A DNA stretch of 64,000 nucleotides from Pseudoxanthomonas sp. CF385. Its GTDB lineage: Bacteria; Pseudomonadota; Gammaproteobacteria; Xanthomonadales; Xanthomonadaceae. The stretch covers positions 62,001 to 126,000 of the forward strand of contig NZ_FNKZ01000002.1 of assembly GCF_900104255.1 (NCBI RefSeq). The letters run 5' to 3'. Position numbers and translations under genes: made by a program. Numbering within the stretch: the stretch's first letter is position 1; the number at the start of each line of letters is the position of its first letter. Shown piece by piece: positions 7,729 through 17,100 of the stretch. The notes under the pieces were generated by a model. That model made no database searches. It had not been told where the DNA came from and was given only the letters and a program-made list of their open reading frames with translations.

Positions 7729-8880
7729 TCACTTTCCCGCGCGCACCATTGCCGTGGGCGCTCGTGCGCCCAGGAGCCCGCCCAAGCGCGTGGAGCGCAC
7801 CAATGCGTGGTAACCGAGCAGGCAGAACCCGAACGTCGCCAGCACCGAGGCCACGAACTTGATGCCCCAGGGCAGATTCACGTCAAGCAAACGGTATTGG
7901 AGGGCGAACAGGATCGGCAGGTGGACGAGGTAGATCCAATAGGATGCATCCGAGAGGTAACGCAGCACGGCATGGCGGCGGTTCAACCAGGCCTTTCCGG
8001 CGACCAGGCAGGCGCAGGTCATCCATACGCTGATGTAGGCCTCGAGCACCGCCATCGGCCAGGAGGCGGAAGGATCCTGCACGCTGGGCGCGTGCCGATC
8101 CAACAGGACCCAGAAGATGCCGTAAAGCACCAGGCTGGCGGCCAGCAGCCACAGTGCGAGGCGCCGGAAGCGTTCGAGCATGGCGTCGTGGCCATACAAC
8201 AGGTACCCGAACGCGAAGAGCGGCCCGTAGTAACCGAACGCCCAGAACTGCGGCAGGAGGCTTTCCGGCGCCGGATGGGGCGCGCTGACCGAGGCCAGTG
8301 CCGGCACCAGCAGCAAGGGCAATACGCCCAGCATCCAGAAGGGACTCAGCGCGCGCACGCGATTTCCGAGTTTCTCCAGCCCGAAGTTCCTCGCCGACCA
8401 CACCAGCACGTAGAAGAACAGCAGGTAGTAGAGGAACCACAAATGGCCGGTGCCGGGCAGCTGCTCGGGCAGGCCTTGCGTCTGCAGCAGCTGCCGGATG
8501 ACCGCGAGCAAGGGCGACGGGTGCTGCACCGTCGCCGCGGCGTGCAGCGTGCTGTACTTCAGCATCACATGCACGAGCGGCAGGAAGATCACAAACGGCA
8601 GCGCGATGCGCGTGAAGCGATTGCGGAAGAATCCGCCCATCCCGCGCTTCGCCACCAGCATGGCCGCGAAGAACCCGGCGACCACGAAGAACAGCGGCAT
8701 GCGGAACAGATGCAGCAACCAGATGCCCACGTCGACGGCCGTCGACGACGCGCGATCGGCCGTGGGAACGAAGTCGTGCGCGAGCGGACTGTAGGCGAGC
8801 GCCGCATGGAACAGCACGCCCGACAGCATGGCGAGCGCCCGCAGGTTGTCCATCGCGTGGAGGCGATCGGGCGCCGACAT
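7729..8880 (-). CDS. Acyltransferase family 3 membrane protein
   Basis: 383 residues with about ten hydrophobic segments, typical of the acyltransferase-3 family that moves acyl groups onto sugars or glucans at the inner membrane (OpgC/MdoC-like members included). The N-terminal family motif is present (LHAMDNLRALAMLSG, then a conserved His in GVLFHAALAYSP), as is the basic loop after TM3 (RNRFTRIALP). The gene starts seven bases after the stop codon of the ABC permease upstream, so it is probably the last gene of the GntR-ABC operon. The acceptor molecule is unknown. Confidence 0.88.
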   Translation of the reverse strand: MSAPDRLHAMDNLRALAMLSGVLFHAALAYSPLAHDFVPTADRASSTAVDVGIWLLHLFRMPLFFVVAGFFAAMLVAKRGMGGFFRNRFTRIALPFVIFLPLVHVMLKYSTLHAAATVQHPSPLLAVIRQLLQTQGLPEQLPGTGHLWFLYYLLFFYVLVWSARNFGLEKLGNRVRALSPFWMLGVLPLLLVPALASVSAPHPAPESLLPQFWAFGYYGPLFAFGYLLYGHDAMLERFRRLALWLLAASLVLYGIFWVLLDRHAPSVQDPSASWPMAVLEAYISVWMTCACLVAGKAWLNRRHAVLRYLSDASYWIYLVHLPILFALQYRLLDVNLPWGIKFVASVLATFGFCLLGYHALVRSTRLGGLLGARAPTAMVRAGK

Positions 8881-8887
8881 GGCGGCG

Positions 8888-9574
8888 TCAGTAGAACGCT
8901 TTCTTGCGGCAGTGCACCCAGCCGGTGATCACCAGCACCGCGATGCTCCCCACGATTTCCACGAGCAGGATGGCGACGGCGGGCAGGCTCCAGACGACCC
9001 GCTCGGTGCTCACGTTGTGGGTGATCTCGGGGATCTGCCCCAGCAACATGATGAAAGGGTTGATCAGGACCATGCTGCCGATCATGGCGAACGTGTTCCA
9101 GCCCTCCGATTCCACCGCCATGGCCACGCTCAGGGAGACGCTGTAGGCCAGGGTCACGAAGCCGAAGATCAGGATGGAAAAGACGACCAGTCCATCGGGC
9201 AAGGGCGTGAACGCGATGACGGCCAGGGTGCCGACGGACAGGATCAGGAACGGCACGAAGAACGTCACCAGGTTGCCGAGCAGTTTCGCCAGGTAGAAAT
9301 CCAGCGGCGTGAGCGGCAGGCTCATCACGAAAGCCAGCGTGTGCTCCTTGCGTTCGACCAGCAACGAGGTGGAGATCGAGAAGCAGGAGATGCCGACCAT
9401 GACGACGAGCAGCAGCAGCGAGCCCAGGTAGAAGCTCCAGCCCTTGGCCATGCCGATCAGGCAGAGCGCGAAGATGCCCCCGGTCACGTAGGCCGCCAGC
9501 TGCTTCTGGAACAGCACCCAGTCTTTGAAGATCAACTGCTTGATCACGGGCAGGTTGAGTTCGAAGCGCTTCAT
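8888..9574 (-). CDS. ABC-2 type transporter permease
   Basis: 228 residues beginning MKRFELNLPVIKQ, with six hydrophobic segments and a basic, charged first loop. This is the layout of ABC-2 permeases that pair with YtrB-like ATPases. The motif VERKEHTLAFVMSLPLTPLDFYLAKLL after the second helix is typical of this permease class, which forms the membrane pore of small exporters. Its ATG overlaps the ATPase stop codon (ATGA at 9574-9571), so translation is coupled. The substrate is unknown; relatives in other bacteria respond to cell-wall-active compounds. Confidence 0.88.
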   Translation of the reverse strand: MKRFELNLPVIKQLIFKDWVLFQKQLAAYVTGGIFALCLIGMAKGWSFYLGSLLLLVVMVGISCFSISTSLLVERKEHTLAFVMSLPLTPLDFYLAKLLGNLVTFFVPFLILSVGTLAVIAFTPLPDGLVVFSILIFGFVTLAYSVSLSVAMAVESEGWNTFAMIGSMVLINPFIMLLGQIPEITHNVSTERVVWSLPAVAILLVEIVGSIAVLVITGWVHCRKKAFY

Positions 9575-10455
9575 GCCGCACCTCCAGCGCGCACGGTGGT
9601 GACGAAGATGTCTTCCAGGCTCATCGCCTCGGCGCTGCGGATTTCCAGCCCCTGCGCCTGCAGGCGGCTGAGCAGTCCGTCGTTGAACTGGCGCACCCGC
9701 AGCTCCAGCAGCGAGCCGTTCTGGCGCGTCATCGCGATCTCGGGCCATGCATGCTCGTCCGCCGGCCACGTGCCCTGGCAGATGATCCGGCGCCAGTCGT
9801 CGAGGAAGGACTCCTTGTCCTTGGACGCGAGCAGGCGGCCCTGGTGGACGAAGCTGATCGTGTCCGCCAGTTGCTCGATATCCCGCGTGTTGTGCGAGGA
9901 AAACAGCACGCTGCGGGCGTCGTCGCGCAGGATGTCGGCGAGCGCCTGCAAGACCTCGTCGCGCGCGACCGGGTCGAGGCCCGTGGTCGGCTCGTCGAGC
10001 AGCAGCAGCTTGGGGCGGCGGGCGAAATTCAGCAGCAGCAGGGCCTTGACCCGCTGCCCATGCGAGAACCCGGCGAGCGTCTGCTCCGGCCGCAAGTCGA
10101 AGCGACGAAGCAGGTCGGCCGCGTAGGCCTCGTCCCAGCCGGGGTAGATCGCGCGGATGAAATCCATGTGCCAGCGCAGCGTCTGGCTCTTGTACAGGCG
10201 CATGTCTTCCGACGCGAAGCCCAGCTCCTTCTTGACCGACACCTGCTGCGCCGGCATCGCGTAGCCCAGCACATCGACGGTGCCGCTATCCGCCCGCGCG
10301 AGTCCGCTGAGGATGCGCAACAAGGTGGTCTTGCCGGCGCCGTTGACGCCCACCAATCCCATGATCTGGCCCGCGGGCATGGTCAGGGTGATGTCCTGCA
10401 GCGCAAAGCTGTCGTAGCGCTTGGTCACGCCGGACAGGGCGAGTGCAGCGGTCAT
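9571..10455 (-). CDS. ABC transporter ATP-binding protein
   Basis: 294 residues. Walker A GVNGAGKT at 36-43, Walker B LLLLDE at 150-155, H-loop His188 and a C-terminal extension of about 80 residues. The signature motif is degenerate (FSHGQ at 130-134 instead of LSGGQ), as in the YtrB type of ATPase. It would energise the permease encoded immediately downstream. It overlaps the GntR regulator gene by four bases upstream and the permease gene by four bases downstream, so regulator, ATPase and permease form one operon. Confidence 0.93.
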   Translation of the reverse strand: MTAALALSGVTKRYDSFALQDITLTMPAGQIMGLVGVNGAGKTTLLRILSGLARADSGTVDVLGYAMPAQQVSVKKELGFASEDMRLYKSQTLRWHMDFIRAIYPGWDEAYAADLLRRFDLRPEQTLAGFSHGQRVKALLLLNFARRPKLLLLDEPTTGLDPVARDEVLQALADILRDDARSVLFSSHNTRDIEQLADTISFVHQGRLLASKDKESFLDDWRRIICQGTWPADEHAWPEIAMTRQNGSLLELRVRQFNDGLLSRLQAQGLEIRSAEAMSLEDIFVTTVRAGGAA

Positions 10456-10859
10456 GGCGTGGATCCTCCGGAGGTGTCGGGCGTGGGCGCGGCCTGCTCG
10501 TCATCGAGCATGTGCCGTATCTCGTTGCGGGTGATGCCGAGCCGCGCGGCGCAGGCCAACAGGGCGTCGAAGTGCTGGGTGAATTCGGCGCGCAGCAGGT
10601 CCGTGGGCAGGTCCGAGGACTCGGCCACGAAGGAGCCCATGCCGTGCCGGGTGACGATGATTCCCGCCAGCATCAGGTCCGCGTAGGCGCGCTTGACCGT
10701 GATCACGCTGACCCGGCTGGCGCTGGCGAGCTCGCGGATCGACGGCAACGCCTGCCCCGGCTTCCAGTCGCCGGCGATCACCTTGGCGGTGATCTGGTCG
10801 ACGATCTGCTGGTACATTGGCGTGCTGTCGGTCGTCGACAGGAACAGTTCCGCGCTCAC
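10452..10859 (-). CDS. GntR family regulator, YtrA subfamily
   Basis: 135 residues: a GntR winged helix (PMYQQIVDQI...PSIRELASASRVSVITVKRAY) with only a short dimerisation tail, the YtrA layout. Such proteins repress their own operon, here the ABC exporter. The GTG at 10859 is preferred over an in-frame ATG at 10898, because the extra 13 codons would run through the operator palindrome at 10870-10899. It overlaps the ATPase gene by four bases. Confidence 0.88.
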   Translation of the reverse strand: MSAELFLSTTDSTPMYQQIVDQITAKVIAGDWKPGQALPSIRELASASRVSVITVKRAYADLMLAGIIVTRHGMGSFVAESSDLPTDLLRAEFTQHFDALLACAARLGITRNEIRHMLDDEQAAPTPDTSGGSTP

Positions 10860-10869
10860 TGCCACCCAC

Positions 10870-10899
10870 TGTGCATACTTGATATGCACAGTATGCACA
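10870..10899. promoter_or_regulatory. Operator of the GntR/ABC operon
   Basis: TGTGCATA-N5-TATGCACA (10870-10890), a perfect eight-base inverted repeat, followed after one base by a third half-site TATGCACA (10892-10899). It lies 11 bp upstream of the regulator's GTG. Position and symmetry fit an autoregulatory site for the YtrA-type repressor; the extra half-site could allow two overlapping dimers. Confidence 0.75.
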
Positions 10900-11131
10900 G
10901 CATGGACTGCCCTGTAAAGCGGTCGTTGAGGCCGTCAACGATCGGCTCGGGGAAGGACTCGGGAAGCGACCTCAACCAATGACCGTCGCTCACGACGACC
11001 GGGGCGCGACGGTGACACGGATGTGCCGGGCGAGGTATTGGATGGCGCCTTGGCATCGGGCACGGACACGCCCTGATGTCCTCACCATTCGCCTTGTATC
11101 GTTACGGAAGTACGGTTCAAGGAGCTAGCGC

Positions 11132-11755
11132 ATGTCGCTTCTACTCGCAGCACTGCTCGCGACTCATGCAGCCACTGCTGTTCCAGGTCAGTGCACCGCG
11201 CCAGCCCGCGACCATGTCGGAGAGCCTGGTTGCTATCTCTCCGCAGAGATCGAGATCGAGGCCCCGAACGGTGAGCTCTATTGGCACATCTATGCGTTTC
11301 CGACGCTGATCGATGCCCGCGTCGCCGCCACGCACGCTGGGCAAGCCGTGGCCACAGAAGCGCATGGCAAGGCATGGCTTCATGTGCTGGGTGACGCCAC
11401 GCCACCCCCGATCGAAGGCGCGATCTCCAAAGCGTCGATAGGCCCCATTCGTGCACCTTCGAAAGGCCGCATGCGCTTGCTTGAATCTTGGTTTCCGCCA
11501 GGCATGAAGACACGTGCGCACTCTCATCCGGGACCCGAAGTCTTCTACGTACTCGAGGGCGAACAGTGTGTTGAGACTCGCGACGGCACCGCACTCGTGG
11601 CGGCTGGAGAACACTACATCCTCGATTCAGGGGCGCACTTGCAGGCATCGCCCGAAGGTCGGCGAAGCCTGGTCCTTCTGATCATGCCCGACGACACCCC
11701 ATGGATGAGTCTCGAGTCCGACTGGAATCCCAAGGAAAGTTGCTCGGGAACGTAG
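11132..11755 (+). CDS. Exported cupin-domain protein
   Basis: 207 residues with a signal peptide (MSLLLAALLATHAATA) and a C-terminal cupin carrying a metal-binding pattern HSHPGPEVFYVLEGE, followed by GEHYILDSG. The N-terminal half contains three Cys and an unassigned domain. AAGGAGC lies eight bases before the ATG. Periplasmic cupins of this type are mostly of unknown role (metal-dependent dioxygenase, isomerase or sensor). Base composition is slightly less GC-rich than the neighbours, so lateral gain is possible. No operon partner. Confidence 0.78.
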   Translation: MSLLLAALLATHAATAVPGQCTAPARDHVGEPGCYLSAEIEIEAPNGELYWHIYAFPTLIDARVAATHAGQAVATEAHGKAWLHVLGDATPPPIEGAISKASIGPIRAPSKGRMRLLESWFPPGMKTRAHSHPGPEVFYVLEGEQCVETRDGTALVAAGEHYILDSGAHLQASPEGRRSLVLLIMPDDTPWMSLESDWNPKESCSGT

Positions 11756-11840
11756 ATCGGCTCGATCTCCGAACCGCTCCGCCGTCGGCAGCGTACGGCA
11801 CCGCATAATCGGCGCCCGAGACAATGGAAGCACGACAGGC

Positions 11841-12536
11841 ATGAAGACGATCGGACTGATCGGCGGGATGAGCTGGGAATCGACGGTGCCGTACTACCGC
11901 CAGGTCAACGAAGGCATCAAGGCCCGCCTGGGTGGCCTGCATTCGGCAAAGGTCGTGCTGTACAGCGTCGACTTCCACGAGATCGAACAGCTGCAGCGCG
12001 ACGGCGACTGGGACACCGCCGGCGAGGTGCTGGCCGACGCTGCGCGCCGCGTGCAGGCCGCCGGTGCCGACCTGCTCGTGCTGTGCACCAACACCATGCA
12101 CAAGGTGGCGCCGCAGATGGAGGCAGCGGTGTCGATTCCGTTGCTGCACATCGCCGATGCCACCGGCGCGGCCATCACCGCCGCCGGCCATCGAACGGTC
12201 GGCCTGCTCGGCACCCGCTTCACGATGGAGCAGGATTTCTACCGCCAGCGCCTGCAGGACAGGCACGGGCTGCAGGTCCTCGTGCCGGAGGCCGACGACC
12301 GTCGCCTCGTTCACGACGTGATCTACGACGAACTGTGCCGCGGCGTCATCCGCGATCCCTCCCGCGAGGCCTATCGCCGCGTCATGGACGACCTGGTGGA
12401 GCGCGGCGCGCAGGCCATCATCCTCGGCTGCACCGAGATCGGCCTGCTGGTGGGTCCGCAGGATGCGCGCGTGCCGTTGTTCGACACCACCGCCCTGCAC
12501 GCCAGCGCCGCCGTGGAGGCCGCGCTGGCGGAGTAA
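11841..12536 (+). CDS. Aspartate/glutamate racemase family protein
   Basis: 231 residues, the usual size of the cytosolic PLP-independent racemases. The N-terminal signature IGLIGGMSWEST is followed by the two catalytic cysteines: Cys82 in LLVLCTNTMHK and Cys197 in IILGCTEI. Closest in pattern to the broad-specificity YgeA-type enzymes rather than to MurI. The enzyme interconverts L- and D-amino acids. It stands alone and converges on the TonB-dependent receptor gene, whose stop codon lies 14 bp away. Confidence 0.9.
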   Translation: MKTIGLIGGMSWESTVPYYRQVNEGIKARLGGLHSAKVVLYSVDFHEIEQLQRDGDWDTAGEVLADAARRVQAAGADLLVLCTNTMHKVAPQMEAAVSIPLLHIADATGAAITAAGHRTVGLLGTRFTMEQDFYRQRLQDRHGLQVLVPEADDRRLVHDVIYDELCRGVIRDPSREAYRRVMDDLVERGAQAIILGCTEIGLLVGPQDARVPLFDTTALHASAAVEAALAE

Positions 12537-12550
12537 GGCTGACCGCAGGA

Positions 12551-14698
12551 CTACCAGTCGATACGCAGGTCCAGCGACGCGTTGCGTGCCTCACCCAGCG
12601 TGTCGAGGTTCCAGTATTTCCGGTTGAACAGATTGTTGATGTTGCCGGTGAGCGTGGCGCTGCGGCCGCCGATCGTGGTGTTGTAGCGGAAGCCCGCATC
12701 GGCCACGGTGCGACCGGGAATCAGCACGCGGTTGGCGTCCTCGTAATACTGGTCGCCCGAGTAGCGGACGTTGCCGTGCAGGCTGAAGCCCTGCAGGGCA
12801 ACGGGACGGTACTCCACGTTGGCCACATACTGCCGGCGCGACGAACCCGCCGGCCGGTTGCCGACCAGGCCCGCGCTCTCGGGCGACAGGTCCTCCAGGC
12901 TGGCATCCATCCACAGCCCGCCCAGCCCGATGTCCAGGCGATCGGTGATGCCGACGCTCGCGATCGCTTCGAAGCCGCGATACAGCGTCAGTCCGTCCTG
13001 CACGAGCCAGCGCTCTTCGCCGCGCCACTGGTCGATCTGCGCGGCACGTTCGACGCGGAACGCGGCGGCGGTGAAGCCGAACCGCCCGGTCTGGTACTTG
13101 GCGCCGAGCTCGTACTGCTTGCTGGTCGTGGCATCGAGCACCTCGCCGGCGTTGGCGTACGGCGGCTCGCTGTCGAAGCCCACGCGGCCGCCCGACTCCA
13201 GCGACTCCACGTAGCTGCCGTAGATCGACACCTCGTCGATCGGCTTGTAGATCAGCGCCACGGTGGGCGTCAGCGCCGACGTTGCATAGCGCGAGTCGAC
13301 GTCCGGATCGCCATCCCGGTCGCGCTGCTCGTAGTCCACGTAACGCACGCCCAGGATGGCCTGCCACTGCTCGCCGATGTGGATCGTGTCGCTGGCGAAC
13401 ACCGCCTGTTGGCGCTCGTCGTAGCTGAAAGGCGCCCAGCTGAAGTCCGGCACATGCGTGGAGAGGAAATCCAGCCGCTGGTAGAGGTTGCCGTTGAAGT
13501 CGTTGCTCCAGTACCAGTCGTTGCCCCAGCGCTCCCACGTGCGCAACGCGGACACGCCGAACACCAGGTCATGGCGCAGGCTCCCGGTGCCGACCTGCCC
13601 GGTGACCAGCACCTGCGCCACGCTGTTGCGCAGGTCGCCGGCGAAGTTGTACACGCTGCCTTCGTAGTCGCCGGCCTCGTTGAGCAGGTTGCCGAACATC
13701 TTGTTGGAATAGTGCTCGCGCCGACCGGCGCCGACGGTGACGTCGATGTTCCAGTTCCCGTTGATGCGCCATTCCAGGCCGGTGGTGACGTTGCTGGTCA
13801 CCGCCTTGTAGTACGAATTGCGTACGCGGACGTTCTCGTAATCGTAGGTCGGCGTGGGCAGGCGCTCGCCTTCATAGGTGTCCCAGTAGAAGTAGATCGG
13901 CTCGTGCTTGAGCTTGTTGTCCTCGTGCAGCACTTCCGCATGCCACACCACGCGATCGCTGATCGGCAGGTCGACGGCGAGCGCGACCAGCGTACGGTCG
14001 ATGCCGGCCCCGTTGTAGGCGTCGCCGCCCTCCCTCACCAGATTGGCGCGGTAGCCCAGCGAATCCGGTCCGCCGAGGTGCTCGCTGGCGTCGACATGCA
14101 GCGAGAACGCGTTGTCGTTGCGCCAGCCCAGGGTGGTGGAGAACAACGGACTGGCGGTGGGGCGCTTGGTCCGGTAGCTGATGATGCCGCCGGGCGCGCC
14201 GAAGCCGTACATGAAGCCGCCCAGGCCCTTGAGCGCCTGCACCGATTCCACGGCTTCGAGGGGGTACTCGCCGCCCCACTCCATCAGCATCGGCACGCCA
14301 TCGACGTAGTGATTCGTCACGCCGATGCCGCGGATCTGCGTGCCCCACCAGTTGGTCGTGGCCGAAGGCTCGGCGGCGTACACGGACGGGTCGTTGATGA
14401 ACACCTGGCCCAGCGTGGTGGCGCCGCGCTTTTCGATGTCCTCCTGCTCGACCACGGTGACCGAGAAGGGGGTGTCGAGCAGCCGCTTGGTGCCCAACGC
14501 ACCGGAGCTCGCATCGAGATTGAGGTTCAGGCCCAGGCGTTCGCCCTTCACCTGGATCGTGTCGAGCGTGACGGCGGCATCCGATGCTTCCTCGGCGGCG
14601 TCCTGCGCGAGCGCGGTGGCCGGGGGGGCGAGCAGAAGGGCGAGCGACAGGAACAGCGGCTTGCGCGCATGCGCGCGGGGGAAGCGGGTCGACGACAC
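12551..14698 (-). CDS. TonB-dependent siderophore receptor
   Basis: 715 residues: signal peptide ending in ATALAQ, a plug domain (about 60-180; LLDTPFSVTVVEQEDIEKRG, then IRGIGVTNHYVDGVP) and a 22-strand barrel ending in LDLRIDW. The plug wording is that of the FhuA/FpvA-like siderophore receptor group, so ferric hydroxamate or a mixed-type siderophore is a likely substrate. It acts in the outer membrane with TonB-ExbBD. No siderophore synthesis or periplasmic binding protein gene is adjacent. A Fur-like inverted repeat lies about 70 bp upstream. Confidence 0.93.
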   Translation of the reverse strand: MSSTRFPRAHARKPLFLSLALLLAPPATALAQDAAEEASDAAVTLDTIQVKGERLGLNLNLDASSGALGTKRLLDTPFSVTVVEQEDIEKRGATTLGQVFINDPSVYAAEPSATTNWWGTQIRGIGVTNHYVDGVPMLMEWGGEYPLEAVESVQALKGLGGFMYGFGAPGGIISYRTKRPTASPLFSTTLGWRNDNAFSLHVDASEHLGGPDSLGYRANLVREGGDAYNGAGIDRTLVALAVDLPISDRVVWHAEVLHEDNKLKHEPIYFYWDTYEGERLPTPTYDYENVRVRNSYYKAVTSNVTTGLEWRINGNWNIDVTVGAGRREHYSNKMFGNLLNEAGDYEGSVYNFAGDLRNSVAQVLVTGQVGTGSLRHDLVFGVSALRTWERWGNDWYWSNDFNGNLYQRLDFLSTHVPDFSWAPFSYDERQQAVFASDTIHIGEQWQAILGVRYVDYEQRDRDGDPDVDSRYATSALTPTVALIYKPIDEVSIYGSYVESLESGGRVGFDSEPPYANAGEVLDATTSKQYELGAKYQTGRFGFTAAAFRVERAAQIDQWRGEERWLVQDGLTLYRGFEAIASVGITDRLDIGLGGLWMDASLEDLSPESAGLVGNRPAGSSRRQYVANVEYRPVALQGFSLHGNVRYSGDQYYEDANRVLIPGRTVADAGFRYNTTIGGRSATLTGNINNLFNRKYWNLDTLGEARNASLDLRIDW

Positions 14699-14764
14699 GG
14701 AATCAGCCTAGGGCACGGGGAGTGGCTGACTGCGTGGCGCAGCGGCTGATGGGCACAGTCTAGC

Positions 14765-14785
14765 AAATGCGAACGGCTCGCAATT
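14765..14785. promoter_or_regulatory. Possible Fur box
   Basis: AAATGCGAACGGCTCGCAATT-like sequence with arms TGCGA-N5-TCGCA and matching outer A/T pairs, 67 bp upstream of the siderophore receptor start. The spacing and A/T flanks resemble the GCAAATGATTCGCATT style of Fur sites, but the centre is GC-rich, so the match is only moderate. Confidence 0.4.
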
Positions 14786-14823
14786 GATCCAGATCAAGGC
14801 CGCCCCGTCGGGAGGCGAATGCT

Positions 14824-15195
14824 TTATGGGGCGAGATAGAAATCCATCGGAATCAGCTCGACGGCCCACCCGCCCTCCTCGCCCAGGGTCGCCGCCGGAT
14901 GCATCGACGCGATGCGCAGCGCTTCGTCGGGGCTGTCCGCCTCGATGATGAAGAGGCCACCCACCACTTCCTTCGATTCGGTATAGGGCCCGTCGCTGAC
15001 CTGCGTCTTGCCGGCATTCGGCCGTAGCGTGCGCCAGCCTTCCAGATCGCCCAGCGAGGCGGACACCAGCACCTTGCCGGTCGCCCGCATCTTCTCGTCC
15101 AGGGCGGGACACTGGCTCACCAGCGCCTCGACGTCGTCAGGGGCCATGGCAGCGAACCTGTCGGGGGTGAAATAGGCGAGGCCGAGGTACTTCAT
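14824..15195 (-). CDS. YCII-related (DGPF-domain) protein
   Basis: 123 residues starting MKYLGLAYFTPD with AAGGA seven bases upstream. The family hallmark DGPYTESKEVVGGLFIIEA is present at the centre, followed by the SPDEALRIASMHP helix. Proteins of this ferredoxin-like fold are cytosolic and usually encoded beside ECF sigma factors. None is present here and the biochemical role is unknown. A second member is encoded at 48030-48401. Confidence 0.9.
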   Translation of the reverse strand: MKYLGLAYFTPDRFAAMAPDDVEALVSQCPALDEKMRATGKVLVSASLGDLEGWRTLRPNAGKTQVSDGPYTESKEVVGGLFIIEADSPDEALRIASMHPAATLGEEGGWAVELIPMDFYLAP

Positions 15196-15317
15196 GGCAG
15201 TTCCTTGAGTGCGGAGATGTCTGGGCGACGAAGTAGGAGGACGAGAATCGACACACGGGACGAGATCTGAACAGCACTGCCGCCGATCCGATCGCATCCG
15301 GCCAGGAGCAGGATGCC

Positions 15318-16943
15318 TCAACCCGGTCGCTCAGTGAGCCCTTTCGCTGTCAGCTCCAGGCGTCGCGTGGGGTTGAGCGCGTCCAGGAAGTGGGCGTCAT
15401 GACTGACCACTACCATCGCGCCTTCGTAGTCCTGAAGCACCTTTTCCAGATGCACGACAGCATCAAGATCGAGATTGTTCGTCGGCTCGTCCAGCAACAG
15501 CAAGTGGGGTGCCTCGTCCGCGTACAACACGCTGGTCAGCGTGGCACGTAGGCGCTCGCCGCCCGACAACGCGCTGACGGGGAGCTGCATGCGGTCACCG
15601 CGGAAGCCAAGACGCGCCAACACATCGGCGCGCTGCTGGGATGGCAGGCCAGGGGCGACGCGCGCGAAGTTCTCGGCCAGCGACAAGCCGGATACCAGCT
15701 GATCGAGGCGTTGGCTCAGATAGACGACCCGGCGACGGCTGATTCGGCGCTCCCCACGGGTCGGTAGCACGTCCCCGGCCAAGATCCGGAGCAACGTCGT
15801 CTTGCCCACGCCATTGTCACCCGTCAACGCGATGCGCTCGGGGCCTCGGATGGTCATCGTCACGCCGTGCTCGCCCCATATCACTCCCTCGCTCCCGTTG
15901 GCCTGCGCGCGCTCCACCGTCAGCACATGCTGGGTAGGACCCACCCGCGTGGACGGGAACGAAAAGCGAGGCGCTATAGATGTCGCTGCGTCCAGCTCCG
16001 CACGCCGCAGCGCGTCACGCACTTCCGCAAGGCGGGCGCTGTGCACATCGGCCGCCCTGCCCGCCGATACTTCCGCGCGACGTGCCAGCGTGCCGGCGAC
16101 GATCCTGGGCACGCCGGCATCGGGGAGCGTCCGCCGGGCATTCGAGGAGCGCCGCTCCGCGCGCTCGTGCGCCTGCTGCCTGTCGACTCTCTCGCGCCTA
16201 AGCTCCTTGCGAAGATGCTGCACCTGCTGCTCTGCTGCGGCCTGTTCCCCGTCGGCTACCGCACGATAGGCGCTGTATCCGCCCCCCACCATGCGCAGGC
16301 GCACGGGCTGCAGTTCGGCGATCTGCTGCATGCCCTCAAGCAGGTCGCGATCATGGCTGGCCACCAGTACACAGCCGCGGAACGCATGCAGCACGTCGTG
16401 CAGCCGTCGGCGTGCGGCACGATCGAGATGATTCGTGGGCTCGTCCATCAGCAGAACGTCGGGGTTGCGCAACAACCTGGCGGCCAACGCCAGGGACATC
16501 GCCTCGCCTCCGCTGAGCGTGGCGACCTTCCGCTGGAGCGGCATGTCGCCGAGGCCAAGCATGGCCAGCTGCGCCGCGATCCGCTCGCGCAGATCCCAAT
16601 GGCCATCCGCAGCGTCCAGCTGCGTCGCATCGGCCGTACCGGCGAGCACAGCGTCCACCGCCACCAGTGCCTCGGTGACGCCCAGCACGTCCGCGATGGT
16701 GGCGTTGGCCGGGAGCTGCCAGCGTTGAGGGAGATACCCCCACTTGCCCATGATCTCGATGGTGCCGGCCTGCGGCGCCAGCTCGCCTGCCAGCAAGCGC
16801 AGCAGCGTGCTCTTGCCTGCGCCATTGGGCGCGACCAAGCCAACCCGCGAGGGGCTCAGGGTGAAGGACAGGTCGGCGACGACGGAACGGCCATCGGGCC
16901 AGGAAAACGAAAGATGGGAGACGCGGATGCGTGCACCGGACAT
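15318..16943 (-). CDS. ABC-F family ATPase
   Basis: 541 residues with two ATPase cassettes and no membrane segment. Cassette 1: APNGAGKS near residue 38, LSGGE, LLMDEPTNHLD. Cassette 2: GDNGVGKT, LSGGERLR, LLLLDEPTNNLD. The charged, Arg-rich linker between them (about 215-330) contains the interdomain helices that in ABC-F proteins reach the ribosomal peptidyl-transferase centre. Its long linker with RAERRSSNARR is of the kind seen in uncharacterised housekeeping members; antibiotic-protection activity cannot be inferred. Monocistronic. Confidence 0.9.
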   Translation of the reverse strand: MSGARIRVSHLSFSWPDGRSVVADLSFTLSPSRVGLVAPNGAGKSTLLRLLAGELAPQAGTIEIMGKWGYLPQRWQLPANATIADVLGVTEALVAVDAVLAGTADATQLDAADGHWDLRERIAAQLAMLGLGDMPLQRKVATLSGGEAMSLALAARLLRNPDVLLMDEPTNHLDRAARRRLHDVLHAFRGCVLVASHDRDLLEGMQQIAELQPVRLRMVGGGYSAYRAVADGEQAAAEQQVQHLRKELRRERVDRQQAHERAERRSSNARRTLPDAGVPRIVAGTLARRAEVSAGRAADVHSARLAEVRDALRRAELDAATSIAPRFSFPSTRVGPTQHVLTVERAQANGSEGVIWGEHGVTMTIRGPERIALTGDNGVGKTTLLRILAGDVLPTRGERRISRRRVVYLSQRLDQLVSGLSLAENFARVAPGLPSQQRADVLARLGFRGDRMQLPVSALSGGERLRATLTSVLYADEAPHLLLLDEPTNNLDLDAVVHLEKVLQDYEGAMVVVSHDAHFLDALNPTRRLELTAKGLTERPG

Positions 16944-17100
16944 GGGTTCCTCCTCGGATCGCGCCGCATGCGCGGGCGATCAATGGACAAGGCACCCGGT
17001 CGGGCCAGGCGCGCGTTCTTGTCAGGGGAACGGTTCGATCACACGTCCGGCAACTCCGGCGACATCAGGATGAAGGGGTATTGTGGCAGCGCGCGGTGCG

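Noticed and set aside
12083..14749. 888-codon plus-strand open frame
   Set aside because: Antisense shadow of the TonB-dependent receptor, which has clear family motifs on the minus strand.
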